The notes: generated by a model from the sequence alone, not told the origin. 29,834 nt of DNA from an uncultured Oribacterium sp. (GCA_937927445.1 CALAOB010000052.1:1-29834); one strand, 5' to 3'; shown: positions 7,935 to 15,522, counted from the first letter of the stretch. Program-made: numbers and translations.

Positions 7935-8693
7935 CTAGCTCTCCTGGTAATCGGACGGTGTCATCCCGGTCAGCTTTTTAAAGGTACTGGAGAAGTAGGC
8001 GATGTCGTGATAGCCGACCATCTCGCAGACCTCATAGACCTTATAGCGCACATCCCGAAGGAGGCGCATCGCCGTCCGCATCCGGTAGCAGGTGATATAG
8101 CTGTTGATGCTCTGTCCGGTGTCCTTCTTGAAGAGACGGCTGAGATGCCCCTCGGACACGCCGATGGCGTCGGCGATGCGCGTGATGCTGATGGCATCCT
8201 CACTGTAGTGATCCGCGATGTACGCGATGGCACTCTGCACATAGCGATGCATCTCCGGACCCGCTTCCTTCAGCGGCAGAAGCTCTGCATCCTTCGGTGA
8301 TGCCATGCGCTGCCCGTGCAGGATCGCCTCCCCGAGGATTTTCTTTACGACGGCTTCGAGCTGGCCATCCTCGAAGGGCTTCAGCAGATAGTCGGAGGCC
8401 TGCAGGCGCACAGCCTGCTGCGCATAGCTGAAGTCACTGTAGGCGGTGAGGAAAATCACCTTCACGTCCTGCTTCTCTTCCCGAAGCGTCCGCACGAGCT
8501 CGATGCCGTCCATCTTCGGCATGCGGATATCGGTGACGATCAGCGCCGGATGCAGCGTGCGCGCCAGCGCGAGGGCCTCCTCTCCGTTCTTCGCCTGTCC
8601 GACCACCTCACAGCCGACACTCTTCCAGTCGGTAGCACGGACGATGCCCTCCCGGACGAATTTTTCATCATCGACGACTAATACTGATGTCAT
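7935..8693 (-). CDS. AraC-type response regulator (YesN/HptR-like)
   Basis: A 252-residue transcription factor of the two-component type. The N-terminal receiver domain has the acidic pair D8/D9 in VVDDE, phospho-acceptor D55 in VTDIRMP and K105 in LLKPF. The C-terminal half carries two helix-turn-helix motifs of the AraC/XylS family (about 148-250), with signature segments ISITRIADAIGVSEGHLSRL and MVGYHDIAYFSSTFKKLTG. Start ATG 8693 is preceded by GAGGAGG at six bases; the open frame upstream has no family similarity. It follows the kinase gene by about 70 bases and is the probable partner of that kinase. By position, the likely target is the importer operon immediately downstream. Confidence 0.93.
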   Translation of the reverse strand: MTSVLVVDDEKFVREGIVRATDWKSVGCEVVGQAKNGEEALALARTLHPALIVTDIRMPKMDGIELVRTLREEKQDVKVIFLTAYSDFSYAQQAVRLQASDYLLKPFEDGQLEAVVKKILGEAILHGQRMASPKDAELLPLKEAGPEMHRYVQSAIAYIADHYSEDAISITRIADAIGVSEGHLSRLFKKDTGQSINSYITCYRMRTAMRLLRDVRYKVYEVCEMVGYHDIAYFSSTFKKLTGMTPSDYQES

Positions 8694-8763
8694 AATAAAC
8701 CTCCTCACCCCTGGTCGTATAGCCCACGGGTGATCTTCTATGGGGAACCACGATCTATGCGCT

Positions 8764-10452
8764 TTACCCCATCTGTTCTTTCTGGTACGGCAGTCGCAGC
8801 ACGACATCCGTACCCCCTTCCGGCAGCCGCACGATATCGATTCCATATTGCGCCCCATAATTCAGACGGATGATCGAATCCACGTTCGCGAAACCGAGGT
8901 GACCGCTCAGCAGCTTTCCATCATGCTTCTTCACCATCTCGATGAAGGCATCTTCGATGCCACAGCCGTTATCCAGCACATGGATCTCGAGCTCTTCTTC
9001 TACCCGGCGGGCGGTGACCTTCACGAGTCCATCCTCGACGCCCTCGAGGCCATGGATGATGGCATTTTCGACGATCGGCTGTAGCATCAGCTTCGGCACC
9101 ATGCAGCTCATCAGCTCCTCCGGGACCTCAACCTCGAAGCTGAAGGAGTCGTCGAAGCGCAGCTCCTGGATATTGCAGTAGCTTTCGAGCAGCTCGAGCT
9201 CCTCCTGCAGCGTTTCGAACTCGTGCCCCGAGATGCTTCGACGGAGGATCTTCGCGAGATCCGAACTGAGTGTGACGATTTCCGGCACCTGATGGGCCTT
9301 CGCTACCCACTTGATGGTGTCAAGCGTGTTATAGAGGAAGTGCGGATTCAGCTGAGCCTGCATCATCCGCATCTCGGTTTCGTTGAGATGCTTCTGCTGC
9401 TGCACCCGCTCTTCCATGTTCCGGCGGATCCGTACCGTCGTTTTATTGAAGCCATCGGCGAGCTGCCCGAGCTCGTCATCCCGCGGAAGCTCCACATGGG
9501 CGCTCAGATCTCCATGGCGCAGGGCCCGCATGCCGTCACTCAGCTTCTGGATCGGCTGGGCGAGGAAATTCGATACATAGCCGGACAGCATGAGACTCCC
9601 GATCAGCACCAGTACCGTGATGATCAGCAGCATCATGAACATCATACGGAAGATGTCCTCGCTGAGTGCCGGTGGCGTCATGTAGACGAGCGTCAGCCCC
9701 GTGTCGCCGACCGCGGTCGCATAGAGATTGTCGGCGAATGTCTCATTCAGGCGTCGCCCCTCCAGACGGTTCGTCCGGAAAAGCTGAAGGTTTGCCCCGG
9801 AAGCGAGGTTCCCGCCGGCATAAATCGGCTCCCAGTAAGCATTCAGCAGGAGGACGCCTTCGTTGCCGTTATAGCTCTCCTTCAGTATGCTTTCGAAATC
9901 GCTCTGATCGATCGTCACGATGACGTAGCCGGCATTGACATTGATCTTACGACCGATCTCCAGACTCGTTTCCCGGGTGTAGATGCCATCGTAGTTCAGG
10001 ACGTAGGCCGTCGCCTCCGGCTGCGTCTCGAGACGGGCGATGATGCCGAAATCAGACGGCAGGGTCTTCGACACCGTACCGCGATCCGTCGTGTAGATAC
10101 GCTTTTCGCCGGTGTAGATATCGACCGTCGAGAAAGGACGGATCGCCTGTGTTTCACGGTAGAGGGCCGCATAGATGTTCGAGGACGAAACGGTACCCTG
10201 GGCCAATGCTTTCTGAATATCTGCATCGTCCGCAATCTGCGTGATGACCTCCTCCACGGTCGAGAAGTGCTCCTCAAGACGCTGCTCGATCAGCTGCTGC
10301 TTCCCGAGGTCCTGGGTCGCGAACTCGCGGTGGACGCGCGTACGGAACATGCCGACGAGCAGCAGTCCGCTCAGTACGAGCGGAACGACGGATACCAGGG
10401 TGAAGTAGAACATCAGCTGGCGACGGTAGGACTTGTTGATGTACTCAAGCAT
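8764..10452 (-). CDS. YesM/HptS-type sensor histidine kinase
   Basis: A 562-residue membrane kinase. Transmembrane segment 1 (about 14-36), an extracellular sensor region of about 230 residues (Cache-like in layout), transmembrane segment 2 (about 268-290), a HAMP linker (about 291-345), and then the His_kinase domain with the phospho-acceptor in QLNPHFLYNTLDTI (H371). The ATP-binding domain has an N-box VENAIIHG (461-468) and DNGCG (494-498). It probably phosphorylates the AraC-type regulator downstream. I chose ATG 10452 because GGGAGG lies six bases upstream; the frame overlaps the 3' end of the binding-protein gene by eight bases, so the two are translationally coupled. This suggests the lipoprotein presents ligand to the kinase ectodomain, as proposed for HptA and HptS. 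Confidence 0.93.
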   Translation of the reverse strand: MLEYINKSYRRQLMFYFTLVSVVPLVLSGLLLVGMFRTRVHREFATQDLGKQQLIEQRLEEHFSTVEEVITQIADDADIQKALAQGTVSSSNIYAALYRETQAIRPFSTVDIYTGEKRIYTTDRGTVSKTLPSDFGIIARLETQPEATAYVLNYDGIYTRETSLEIGRKINVNAGYVIVTIDQSDFESILKESYNGNEGVLLLNAYWEPIYAGGNLASGANLQLFRTNRLEGRRLNETFADNLYATAVGDTGLTLVYMTPPALSEDIFRMMFMMLLIITVLVLIGSLMLSGYVSNFLAQPIQKLSDGMRALRHGDLSAHVELPRDDELGQLADGFNKTTVRIRRNMEERVQQQKHLNETEMRMMQAQLNPHFLYNTLDTIKWVAKAHQVPEIVTLSSDLAKILRRSISGHEFETLQEELELLESYCNIQELRFDDSFSFEVEVPEELMSCMVPKLMLQPIVENAIIHGLEGVEDGLVKVTARRVEEELEIHVLDNGCGIEDAFIEMVKKHDGKLLSGHLGFANVDSIIRLNYGAQYGIDIVRLPEGGTDVVLRLPYQKEQMG

Positions 10453-11497
10453 AACGTTCCTCCCAGATCTGCCAGAAATCCTGCAGTACCTTCGCCTGAC
10501 GTCCACTGGCCTCCTCGATGTCGAAGGCGAGGATACGCAGCCCCACGGTCTTGTCGTTCGTGGACAGGTCCGTACGGACCGAGCGCCGGAACAGCGGGGA
10601 AATCGTATAGCGCTGCACCGGATCGCTCAGGATGAAGTCGAGGAAGCGCTCGGCATTTTCCGGGTGCGGGGCGTTCTTCACGATGGCCGCACCATCCGGA
10701 ACCGCGGAGGTGCCCTCCGTCGGATAACTGATGCCGACATCACTGCCACGCGCGATCTCCTTCAGCGCACTCTCCTCGAGGGTGATGCCCACCAGCCGGT
10801 CACCGTTGGCGACCTCCGTGAGTACCTCTCCGGAGCCCTTCGCAAGATGCCCGTCGAGGTCATCGCAGAACTTCGTGAGGATTTCCTCCTCCGGAAGCTG
10901 CGTCGCATCCTTCATGGTTTCGAGTATCGTGTAGCTCGTGCCGGACATGGATGGATCCGCAAAGCTGATACTGCCCTTCCAGCTGCCGTCGAGGAAGTCC
11001 TGCCAGCTGTGCGGTGCATTCTCCGGCTGCACGATCTTGCTGTTATAGATAAACACGATCGGAAGCTCGGTGAAAGGCGTCCAGTAGTGATCCGGTGAGA
11101 GATAGATCGGATCCAGCTTCGCTTCCAGCGGCGACTGATAAGGCTGAAAGCAGTCTTTATACGCTTCCAGCATCTCGATGCCGCCGCCGAACATGACATC
11201 GACCTCATGCTTCGACGCGTTCTGCATATCCTGCAGATCCTCGAGCAGCTCGGTCGTGCCACCCGCACGGACCTCGACCCAGATACCCGTGGATTCCTCG
11301 AACTCCTGGATGATCGGTCGATAGACCTCGGCCTTATGCGCGGTATAGATCGTCAGCTTCTGATCCTCGGGGATGTCGGCGAACCCCGGCATATCCTCCG
11401 CGCCGCTGCGCCCGCAGGCACTGAGTGCAGACAGTATGAGCGCCCCGACCAGGAGAAGGCCGGCGCAGATGTTCCGTCGTTTGTGCAGCTTTATCAT
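10445..11497 (-). CDS. FbpA/AfuA/HptA-like substrate-binding lipoprotein (probable sensor partner)
   Basis: A 350-residue lipoprotein with lipobox LSAC (Cys about 28) and an extracellular binding-protein fold of the ferric/sugar-phosphate group. Motifs include LTIYTAHKAEVYRPII, a GGTTELLEDL segment, DVMFGGG, FTELPIVFIYNSK and FADPSMSGTSY. Iron-binding FbpA proteins use a Tyr-Tyr pair in this last region; only one Tyr is seen here, so an anionic organic ligand such as a phosphorylated sugar is more plausible than iron (inference). It overlaps the kinase gene by eight bases and is not adjacent to the permease, which points to a sensory role. Start ATG 11497 has GTGGAAG about eight bases upstream; a GTG at 11512 is an in-frame alternative. 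Confidence 0.88.
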   Translation of the reverse strand: MIKLHKRRNICAGLLLVGALILSALSACGRSGAEDMPGFADIPEDQKLTIYTAHKAEVYRPIIQEFEESTGIWVEVRAGGTTELLEDLQDMQNASKHEVDVMFGGGIEMLEAYKDCFQPYQSPLEAKLDPIYLSPDHYWTPFTELPIVFIYNSKIVQPENAPHSWQDFLDGSWKGSISFADPSMSGTSYTILETMKDATQLPEEEILTKFCDDLDGHLAKGSGEVLTEVANGDRLVGITLEESALKEIARGSDVGISYPTEGTSAVPDGAAIVKNAPHPENAERFLDFILSDPVQRYTISPLFRRSVRTDLSTNDKTVGLRILAFDIEEASGRQAKVLQDFWQIWEERYA

Positions 11498-11529
11498 GAT
11501 TTTCACTTCCACTTTCTGATTATTTAACT

Positions 11530-11558
11530 ATTATAATAGAAAAGCCGTAAATATTTCA
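11530..11558 (-). promoter_or_regulatory. Promoter of the sensor operon
   Basis: A perfect TATAAT (-10) on the minus strand at 11535-11530, with a weak -35 (TGAAAT or CTGAAA) 17-18 bases upstream. The -35 lies within one arm of a 12-bp inverted repeat, which suggests an operator. Confidence 0.6.
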
Positions 11559-11618
11559 GCGAAAATTAAGGATGATCAGAAATGGTGCAAGGTCCACTCC
11601 TGCTCCTTCGCTGAAATA
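11552..11618. repeat. 12-bp perfect inverted repeat between divergent genes
   Basis: The arms TATTTCAGCGAA (11552-11563) and TTCGCTGAAATA (11607-11618) are perfect reverse complements 43 bases apart, located between the sensor operon and the plus-strand N-hydrolase gene. One arm covers the sensor operon -35. A pair of operator half-sites bridged by DNA looping is possible; an intergenic RNA hairpin is the alternative. Confidence 0.6.
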
Positions 11619-11652
11619 CTGCAGATAATTATCAGAAAATGGAGAACTTAAA

Positions 11653-12069
11653 ATGGATAAAAAAGTTTATTTCGCAGGTTCGATCCGTGGTGGTCGTGAG
11701 GATGCCGCGCTCTATCGTGACATCATCAAACATATTCAGGAGACGGACATCGTGCTCACCGAGCATATCGGCGCGACGGATCTCAATGCACGCGAGCAGG
11801 GGGTCAAGGATCAGGACATCTATAATCAGGATATGACCTGGCTGCGCACCTCGGATCTTCTCATCGCAGAGTGCACCCGTCCATCACTCGGCGTCGGCTA
11901 TGAGCTCTGCGCAGGTGAACACTATGGAAAACCGTGCTATATCTTCTACCGCCCGTCCGTGACACAGCTCAGTGCGATGCTCCGCGGCGACGCGTATTTC
12001 CATGTTGACAGCTATGAAACGAAAGAAGAGCTGTTTCAGAAGCTGGACGCGATTCTTCGGGAGGCCTGA
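11653..12069 (+). CDS. DNPH1/Rcl-like 2'-deoxynucleoside 5'-phosphate N-hydrolase
   Basis: A 138-residue cytoplasmic enzyme of the nucleoside 2-deoxyribosyltransferase superfamily. The similarity to animal DNPH1 (Rcl) is strong: VYFAGSIRGGRED (5-17), TEH (36-38), QDMTWL with D60, PSLGVGYE with catalytic Glu84, and LSAMLRG with S107, which in Rcl reaches the neighbouring subunit's active site. The family cleaves the N-glycosidic bond of deoxynucleoside monophosphates to give a base and deoxyribose 5-phosphate, cleaning or salvaging the nucleotide pool. Substrate preference here is not determined. RBS GGAG eight bases before ATG 11653; a GATAAT at 11624-11629 may be the -10. It is transcribed divergently from the sensor operon and is not in an operon with another protein gene. 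Confidence 0.88.
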   Translation: MDKKVYFAGSIRGGREDAALYRDIIKHIQETDIVLTEHIGATDLNAREQGVKDQDIYNQDMTWLRTSDLLIAECTRPSLGVGYELCAGEHYGKPCYIFYRPSVTQLSAMLRGDAYFHVDSYETKEELFQKLDAILREA

Positions 12070-12122
12070 ACGGTGAACATCGATCGAATGTCGGCTCTCC
12101 AACTAAAATAATCAAAAACCGG

Positions 12123-12151
12123 TTGACAACCTTGGCTGAATTGAGTATAGT
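12123..12151 (+). promoter_or_regulatory. Promoter of tRNA-Pro
   Basis: TTGACA (12123-12128) and TATAGT (12146-12151), 17-base spacing, 26 bases before the mature tRNA 5' end. Near-consensus, as expected for a stable RNA gene. Confidence 0.9.
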
Positions 12152-12177
12152 ATCTAAGTCGCTTGAGAAAAGCGTTT

Positions 12178-12252
12178 CGGGGTGTGGCTCAGTTTGGCTA
12201 GAGCACCTGGTTTGGGACCAGGGGGTCGCAAGTTCGAATCTTGTCACCCCGA
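12178..12252 (+). tRNA. tRNA-Pro (anticodon UGG)
   Basis: Full cloverleaf of 75 nt. Acceptor stem CGGGGTG/CACCCCG, D stem GCTC/GAGC, anticodon stem CCTGG/CCAGG with loop TTTGGGA (anticodon TGG), and T arm with the TTCGAAT loop. Discriminator A at 12252; the CCA end is not encoded. It is a single-gene transcript flanked by its own promoter and terminator. Confidence 0.97.
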
Positions 12253-12260
12253 CGATTGAT

Positions 12261-12296
12261 AGACCATCGAGATTTCGTTCTCGGTGGTCTTTTTTT
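12261..12296 (+). terminator. Intrinsic terminator of tRNA-Pro
   Basis: Stem AGACCATCGAGA with its complement ending GGTGGTCT (one G-U pair), followed by eight T residues, starting nine bases after the tRNA. Confidence 0.92.
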
Positions 12297-12464
12297 GCGC
12301 TTACATCCGATCGTGGAGTACTGTGCTTCTGGTGCCGGCCCTCCGGGGACCCTGCGCATCGTAAATTGCAAGAAAAACTGACAGAAAGCAGAAATCTGTT
12401 TATATTTACGCCCTTTTTACATAAACTGTACTTTATTTTTATTACGAAAATTTTTGAAAACTGT

Positions 12465-12492
12465 ATGAAATTCTTAAGGAATGTGCTATAAA
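12465..12492 (+). promoter_or_regulatory. Candidate promoter of the Ala-rich secreted protein gene
   Basis: TATAAA (12487-12492) with ATGAAA (12465-12470) at 16 bases, in an AT-rich stretch (about 12375-12545) very unlike the GC-rich surroundings. The transcript would have a leader of about 55 nt with a small GTCAC/GTGAC hairpin (12510-12526) before the RBS. The rest of the gap 12297-12464 shows nothing I can name. Confidence 0.5.
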
Positions 12493-12552
12493 GAGTTTAG
12501 AAATTTTAAGTCACGGATCAGGTGACAGATTTCAAATTTATTTGAGAGGTAT

Positions 12553-12906
12553 ATGATGATGAAGATGACAAAGAAGATTGCTGCTATGGTGATGACTGGC
12601 GCACTGGTTGCTGCTATGTCCGTTCCTGCATTCGCTGGTGTTGCATCCTACGACATCGGTTCCTTAAATGCAAAGAATGCTTACTCTTTCGCTGCTGCTG
12701 AGTATGCAAACGCTATTCACGAGGCTGCTGTAGCTCAGGCTGCTGTTGATCCAGCTGCTCCTGTAGTCGTTGCTGCTGCTGACGGCACTCAGGTTGTTTA
12801 CGCTAACTACTCCGAGTATGCTGCTGCTATGGCAAACGCTGCCCGTGAGGCTTTCGCTGCGCAGGGTATCGACAACGCAGCTGCTTTAGGCTACGGCGTA
12901 AACTGA
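12553..12906 (+). CDS. Small Ala-rich secreted protein of unknown function
   Basis: A 117-residue product with a clear signal peptide: basic/Met start, hydrophobic core, and an expected cut after PAFA (about residue 28), leaving about 89 residues. The mature chain is about one third Ala, with many Tyr and Asn, no Cys and no lipobox or sorting signal. Ala-rich heptad-like runs such as EYANAIHEAAVAQAA suggest helices. I recognise no family. Alanine is written mostly as GCT and the gene is visibly richer in A/T than its neighbours; this looks like high-expression codon bias or foreign origin. The RBS GAGAGG at 12544-12549 is followed by three tandem ATG codons (12553, 12556, 12559); the second or third has the better spacing. 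The gene has its own promoter and terminator. Confidence 0.85.
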   Translation: MMMKMTKKIAAMVMTGALVAAMSVPAFAGVASYDIGSLNAKNAYSFAAAEYANAIHEAAVAQAAVDPAAPVVVAAADGTQVVYANYSEYAAAMANAAREAFAAQGIDNAAALGYGVN

Positions 12907-12937
12907 TCATCCGTATATACAACTGAATAAATGAACG

Positions 12938-12972
12938 AATCCCCGGACCGTATGTCGGTTCGGGGATTTTTT
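12938..12972 (+). terminator. Terminator of the secreted-protein gene
   Basis: A 12-bp stem (arms starting AATCCCCG and ending CGGGGATT), 7-base loop, and a T-rich tail. It lies 32 bases after the stop codon. Confidence 0.92.
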
Positions 12973-12974
12973 CA

Positions 12975-13005
12975 GCAAAAGAACCACCTGTCACACAGGT
13001 GGTTC
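12975..13005 (-). terminator. Terminator of the AEC transporter gene
   Basis: Perfect 11-bp stem GAACCACCTGT/ACAGGTGGTTC (12981-12991 with 12995-13005) with a 3-base loop. On the minus strand it is followed by TTTTGCT. It lies downstream of the convergent transporter gene. Confidence 0.65.
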
Positions 13006-13089
13006 TCTCTTACACTGAAAGCAGAATCGGATTGGATGTCTGCAAGAAGTACCGCGACAGATTCTCGTACTCATGTACAGCGGACTGTA

Positions 13090-14019
13090 TTACAGCAGTG
13101 TGGTGATGATAAAGGCGGTGAACGGCAGGGTCAGGATACTGAGCAGGGTGGACAGGATGACGGCACCGGCGACCTTCTCTTCATCATAGTGGAACTGCAC
13201 GGCGAAAACCGTACTGATGGCGGCGCACGGGCAGGCTTCGAGCAGCAGGACGACCTCGGAGGCCATGCCGAAGCTGATATGCAGGAAGCCGTAGATCAGC
13301 AGACACACGGCAGGAATCAGGAAGAGGCGAATGCTGATGACCGCTGCGACGGCGCGGTCCCGAATCACCTTCGAAAGATCAGAGCCTGCGAGAATCATAC
13401 CGGTAATCATCATGCTGATCGGGGTATTCAGCCCGCCGATCTGTGAGATCGGCTGATGAATCAGCTCCGGTACCGGAATCTGCAGAAGGTAGATGACGAG
13501 GCCGAGCACAACGGCGATCATCGCCGGCGTCCGAACGATCGTGTTCACCACCTTCTTTGCGTCGGTCTGCCCGGAGACCCGGGCATAACCGTAGGTCCAG
13601 ATCAGGATATTAAAGACGGTGTTGTAGCTGCTTGCATACAGCAGTCCCTCGTTTCCAAACAGTGCCTGAATCAGTGGAAACCCCATGTAGCCGGCATTGG
13701 AAAAGATCATCGCAAACTCAAAGATCGCGGCATTTTCCTTCCCCATACGCCGTGCCGCCTGCACAGCGATGACGAGGCCGATCATGATGAGGATGAAGGA
13801 GTGGATAAACGCCAGCACGATGCCGTGAAATACCTCTGCATCAAATTCTGTGATATAGGAATTCACGATCATACAGGGCACGACGATCGATACCAGAAGA
13901 CTGGAGAAGTGCTGACGTGCTTCCGGCTTCAGGGCCTTCGACTTGACTGCGAAGAATCCCACCATGATCAGCATAAAAAAGACGACGACCTGACGGGCCG
14001 AAATAAGTGCAAGTTCCAT
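13090..14019 (-). CDS. AEC-family (auxin efflux carrier-like) membrane transporter
   Basis: A 309-residue integral membrane protein with about ten hydrophobic segments in two five-helix bundles, the usual layout and length of the AEC family. Characteristic segments are the amphipathic FSNAGYMGFPLIQALFG in the first half and ISMMITGMILAGSDL near the middle. Bacterial AEC members are secondary transporters, often of dicarboxylates such as malate or of other organic anions; the substrate cannot be told here. I start at ATG 14019, which has GGGAGG four bases upstream and opens with MELALISARQ; the frame continues upstream without an RBS or family similarity. It follows the M28-like gene by about 125 bases, with a possible terminator between them. 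Confidence 0.9.
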   Translation of the reverse strand: MELALISARQVVVFFMLIMVGFFAVKSKALKPEARQHFSSLLVSIVVPCMIVNSYITEFDAEVFHGIVLAFIHSFILIMIGLVIAVQAARRMGKENAAIFEFAMIFSNAGYMGFPLIQALFGNEGLLYASSYNTVFNILIWTYGYARVSGQTDAKKVVNTIVRTPAMIAVVLGLVIYLLQIPVPELIHQPISQIGGLNTPISMMITGMILAGSDLSKVIRDRAVAAVISIRLFLIPAVCLLIYGFLHISFGMASEVVLLLEACPCAAISTVFAVQFHYDEEKVAGAVILSTLLSILTLPFTAFIITTLL

Positions 14020-14041
14020 GAAGCCTCCCTGATATGGACAG

Positions 14042-14118
14042 AAAAAGGTGGCTGACGCATTCATCCGGATCATCGCTGCATGTCCTGCAGTTTTCATCAG
14101 ATGAGATGTGTGCCACCT
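14042..14118 (-). terminator. Candidate structured terminator between the M28-like and AEC genes
   Basis: AGGTGGC (14118-14112, minus strand) pairs with GCCACCT (14052-14046), followed by TTTTTC. The 59-nt loop contains smaller hairpins such as CTGCA-GGACA-TGCAG. The loop is unusually large for a simple terminator, so this might be an attenuator or an unrecognised leader element; it matches no riboswitch I know. Confidence 0.35.
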
Positions 14119-14143
14119 GTTGCCATCTTGTGTTACGAATGAT

Positions 14144-15475
14144 TTACGCGGCTGTGATCGAGAGCGTATAGCCTCCCACCGGTACATCGACGCCGGTTTC
14201 AGCCGTTGTGGTAGCGCTTACATGATACATCGCCTGTGCAGCTGAATCAAGGTAGATCGTTTCATGACTTCCATTTTCTGCGGCTTTTTCACTTCCTTCG
14301 CCGAAGAAATTCGTGAGCATCGGACGAAGCATGGCTTCATCCATCCCCAGTGCGGACATATCCACTGTGATCTGATCCACACGTTCCGGCGCGGTCGTCA
14401 CATGAACCTCGACCGGTACCGGCGCATCCTGCTGCAGGATGTAGAGCTGCGCGGTGTAGATTCCGCAGCCGTCCGCAGCCCTTGTGCCTGTATCCGTCAG
14501 TCGTGTTCCGAGCTGCTGCTCGATTGCCGGGATCCCTGTACCGGATGGCCATGCATCCACCTGCGGCTGGAATGCACCCGCCGCACGGACGTCCGCCGGC
14601 GTCGCTTCCACTTCCGTTCGGAAGCGGCCGTTCTTGTCCCGCATCAGCCCCTGCACGGTATCCCCGACGATGGCCGCGGCCTTCGCCAGCTCATCCATTT
14701 CCGGTGCGGCGTCGCCGCCCTGCGTCAGCACCGCGGACACGATCCCCTCCATGCTGAACGCGGTATGATCCGAGGATTTGTCTGCGCGCATCGTCGCCTT
14801 CTGTCCGCTCATCCGCTTCACAGATTTCACGAGCCGGTCAGTGAGTGGATTTTCACGGCCGTTGCTCACCACAATTTGAAACGCACCGGCGTCTGCATGA
14901 CCAATGTCTCCGACCTGGATGTCGGCGACCACCCGGTCCTTCTCTTCCTCCGGGAGGCTCGCGAGGTAGTTCCGCGCCCCCGCGAGCGCATCCTCTTCGC
15001 CGGTAAAGGCGATATAGCGAAGCTCGACGGCACTCTTCTTTTTCTGTGTCTGCTCCGAAACGGCCTTCAGCACCGCGAGTCCGGCTGCATTGGTCGTACC
15101 TTCCGGTGTATAAAGCGCAGTGGACAGCACCACGATGTCTGCATCGGCCGGATCCGTCCCGCCCTGCTGGATCGCGAGGAGCGTATAGCCGTCGGCCGTC
15201 TCCGGTGTCGCATCCGTCGTGCTCTGATAAGCGCTCGTCACGGCCTTTTTATAGTCCGCGGCATCGAGACGGAACTGGTGATAGACGATGCGTGGTGCAA
15301 GCAGGACGACTCCGAGGAGGAGCGCCCGCACGCCATCGCGCCGTGCCTTCGTATCCTTATAGAGGACGGCATGCAGGAACTGCATCGCTGCAAAGATCAG
15401 CACCAGAACGCCGATGACATAGATAAACAGAAATACGAGATCCAGCGGATCCCGCAGCATGTAGGCAATCTTCAT
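14144..15475 (-). CDS. Membrane-anchored M28-peptidase-like protein, probably non-catalytic
   Basis: A 443-residue protein with two N-terminal hydrophobic segments (about 13-38 and 50-64), then an exported or cell-surface domain resembling the zinc aminopeptidase family M28 (about 95-275). Alignment by eye: the family GAHYDS...GANDN region corresponds to VVLSTALYTPEGTTNAAG, where the ligand His and bridging Asp are missing. The catalytic GEE survives at 159-161 (FTGEED) and an Asp at about 190 (QVGDIG). The last ligand His (usually in YHT..D) is replaced in LTQGGDAAPEMDEL. Three of five metal ligands thus seem lost. A C-terminal region of about 160 residues is unrecognised. Start ATG 15475 is chosen because the membrane segment follows; its RBS (AGG four bases away) is modest. 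Confidence 0.7.
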   Translation of the reverse strand: MKIAYMLRDPLDLVFLFIYVIGVLVLIFAAMQFLHAVLYKDTKARRDGVRALLLGVVLLAPRIVYHQFRLDAADYKKAVTSAYQSTTDATPETADGYTLLAIQQGGTDPADADIVVLSTALYTPEGTTNAAGLAVLKAVSEQTQKKKSAVELRYIAFTGEEDALAGARNYLASLPEEEKDRVVADIQVGDIGHADAGAFQIVVSNGRENPLTDRLVKSVKRMSGQKATMRADKSSDHTAFSMEGIVSAVLTQGGDAAPEMDELAKAAAIVGDTVQGLMRDKNGRFRTEVEATPADVRAAGAFQPQVDAWPSGTGIPAIEQQLGTRLTDTGTRAADGCGIYTAQLYILQQDAPVPVEVHVTTAPERVDQITVDMSALGMDEAMLRPMLTNFFGEGSEKAAENGSHETIYLDSAAQAMYHVSATTTAETGVDVPVGGYTLSITAA

Positions 15476-15522
15476 AAAACCTGTCTTTCCCTTTTGGTGC
15501 CCGGAGGGGCGTTTAATCGGAC

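Noticed and set aside
10445..11497. Ferric iron-binding protein as the specific call
   Set aside because: The fold group fits, but the Tyr-Tyr iron ligand pair is not seen and the context resembles the hexose-phosphate sensor HptA.
12178..12960. tRNA-Pro as an integration site with the AT-rich secreted gene as an island
   Set aside because: No integrase, no duplicated tRNA 3' end and no mobile-element genes nearby; high-expression codon bias explains the composition equally well.
14060..14110. Hammerhead ribozyme suggested by CTGATGA on the minus strand
   Set aside because: The second core element GAAA after a stem II is not found in a fitting position, nor a closing stem III with a cleavage site.
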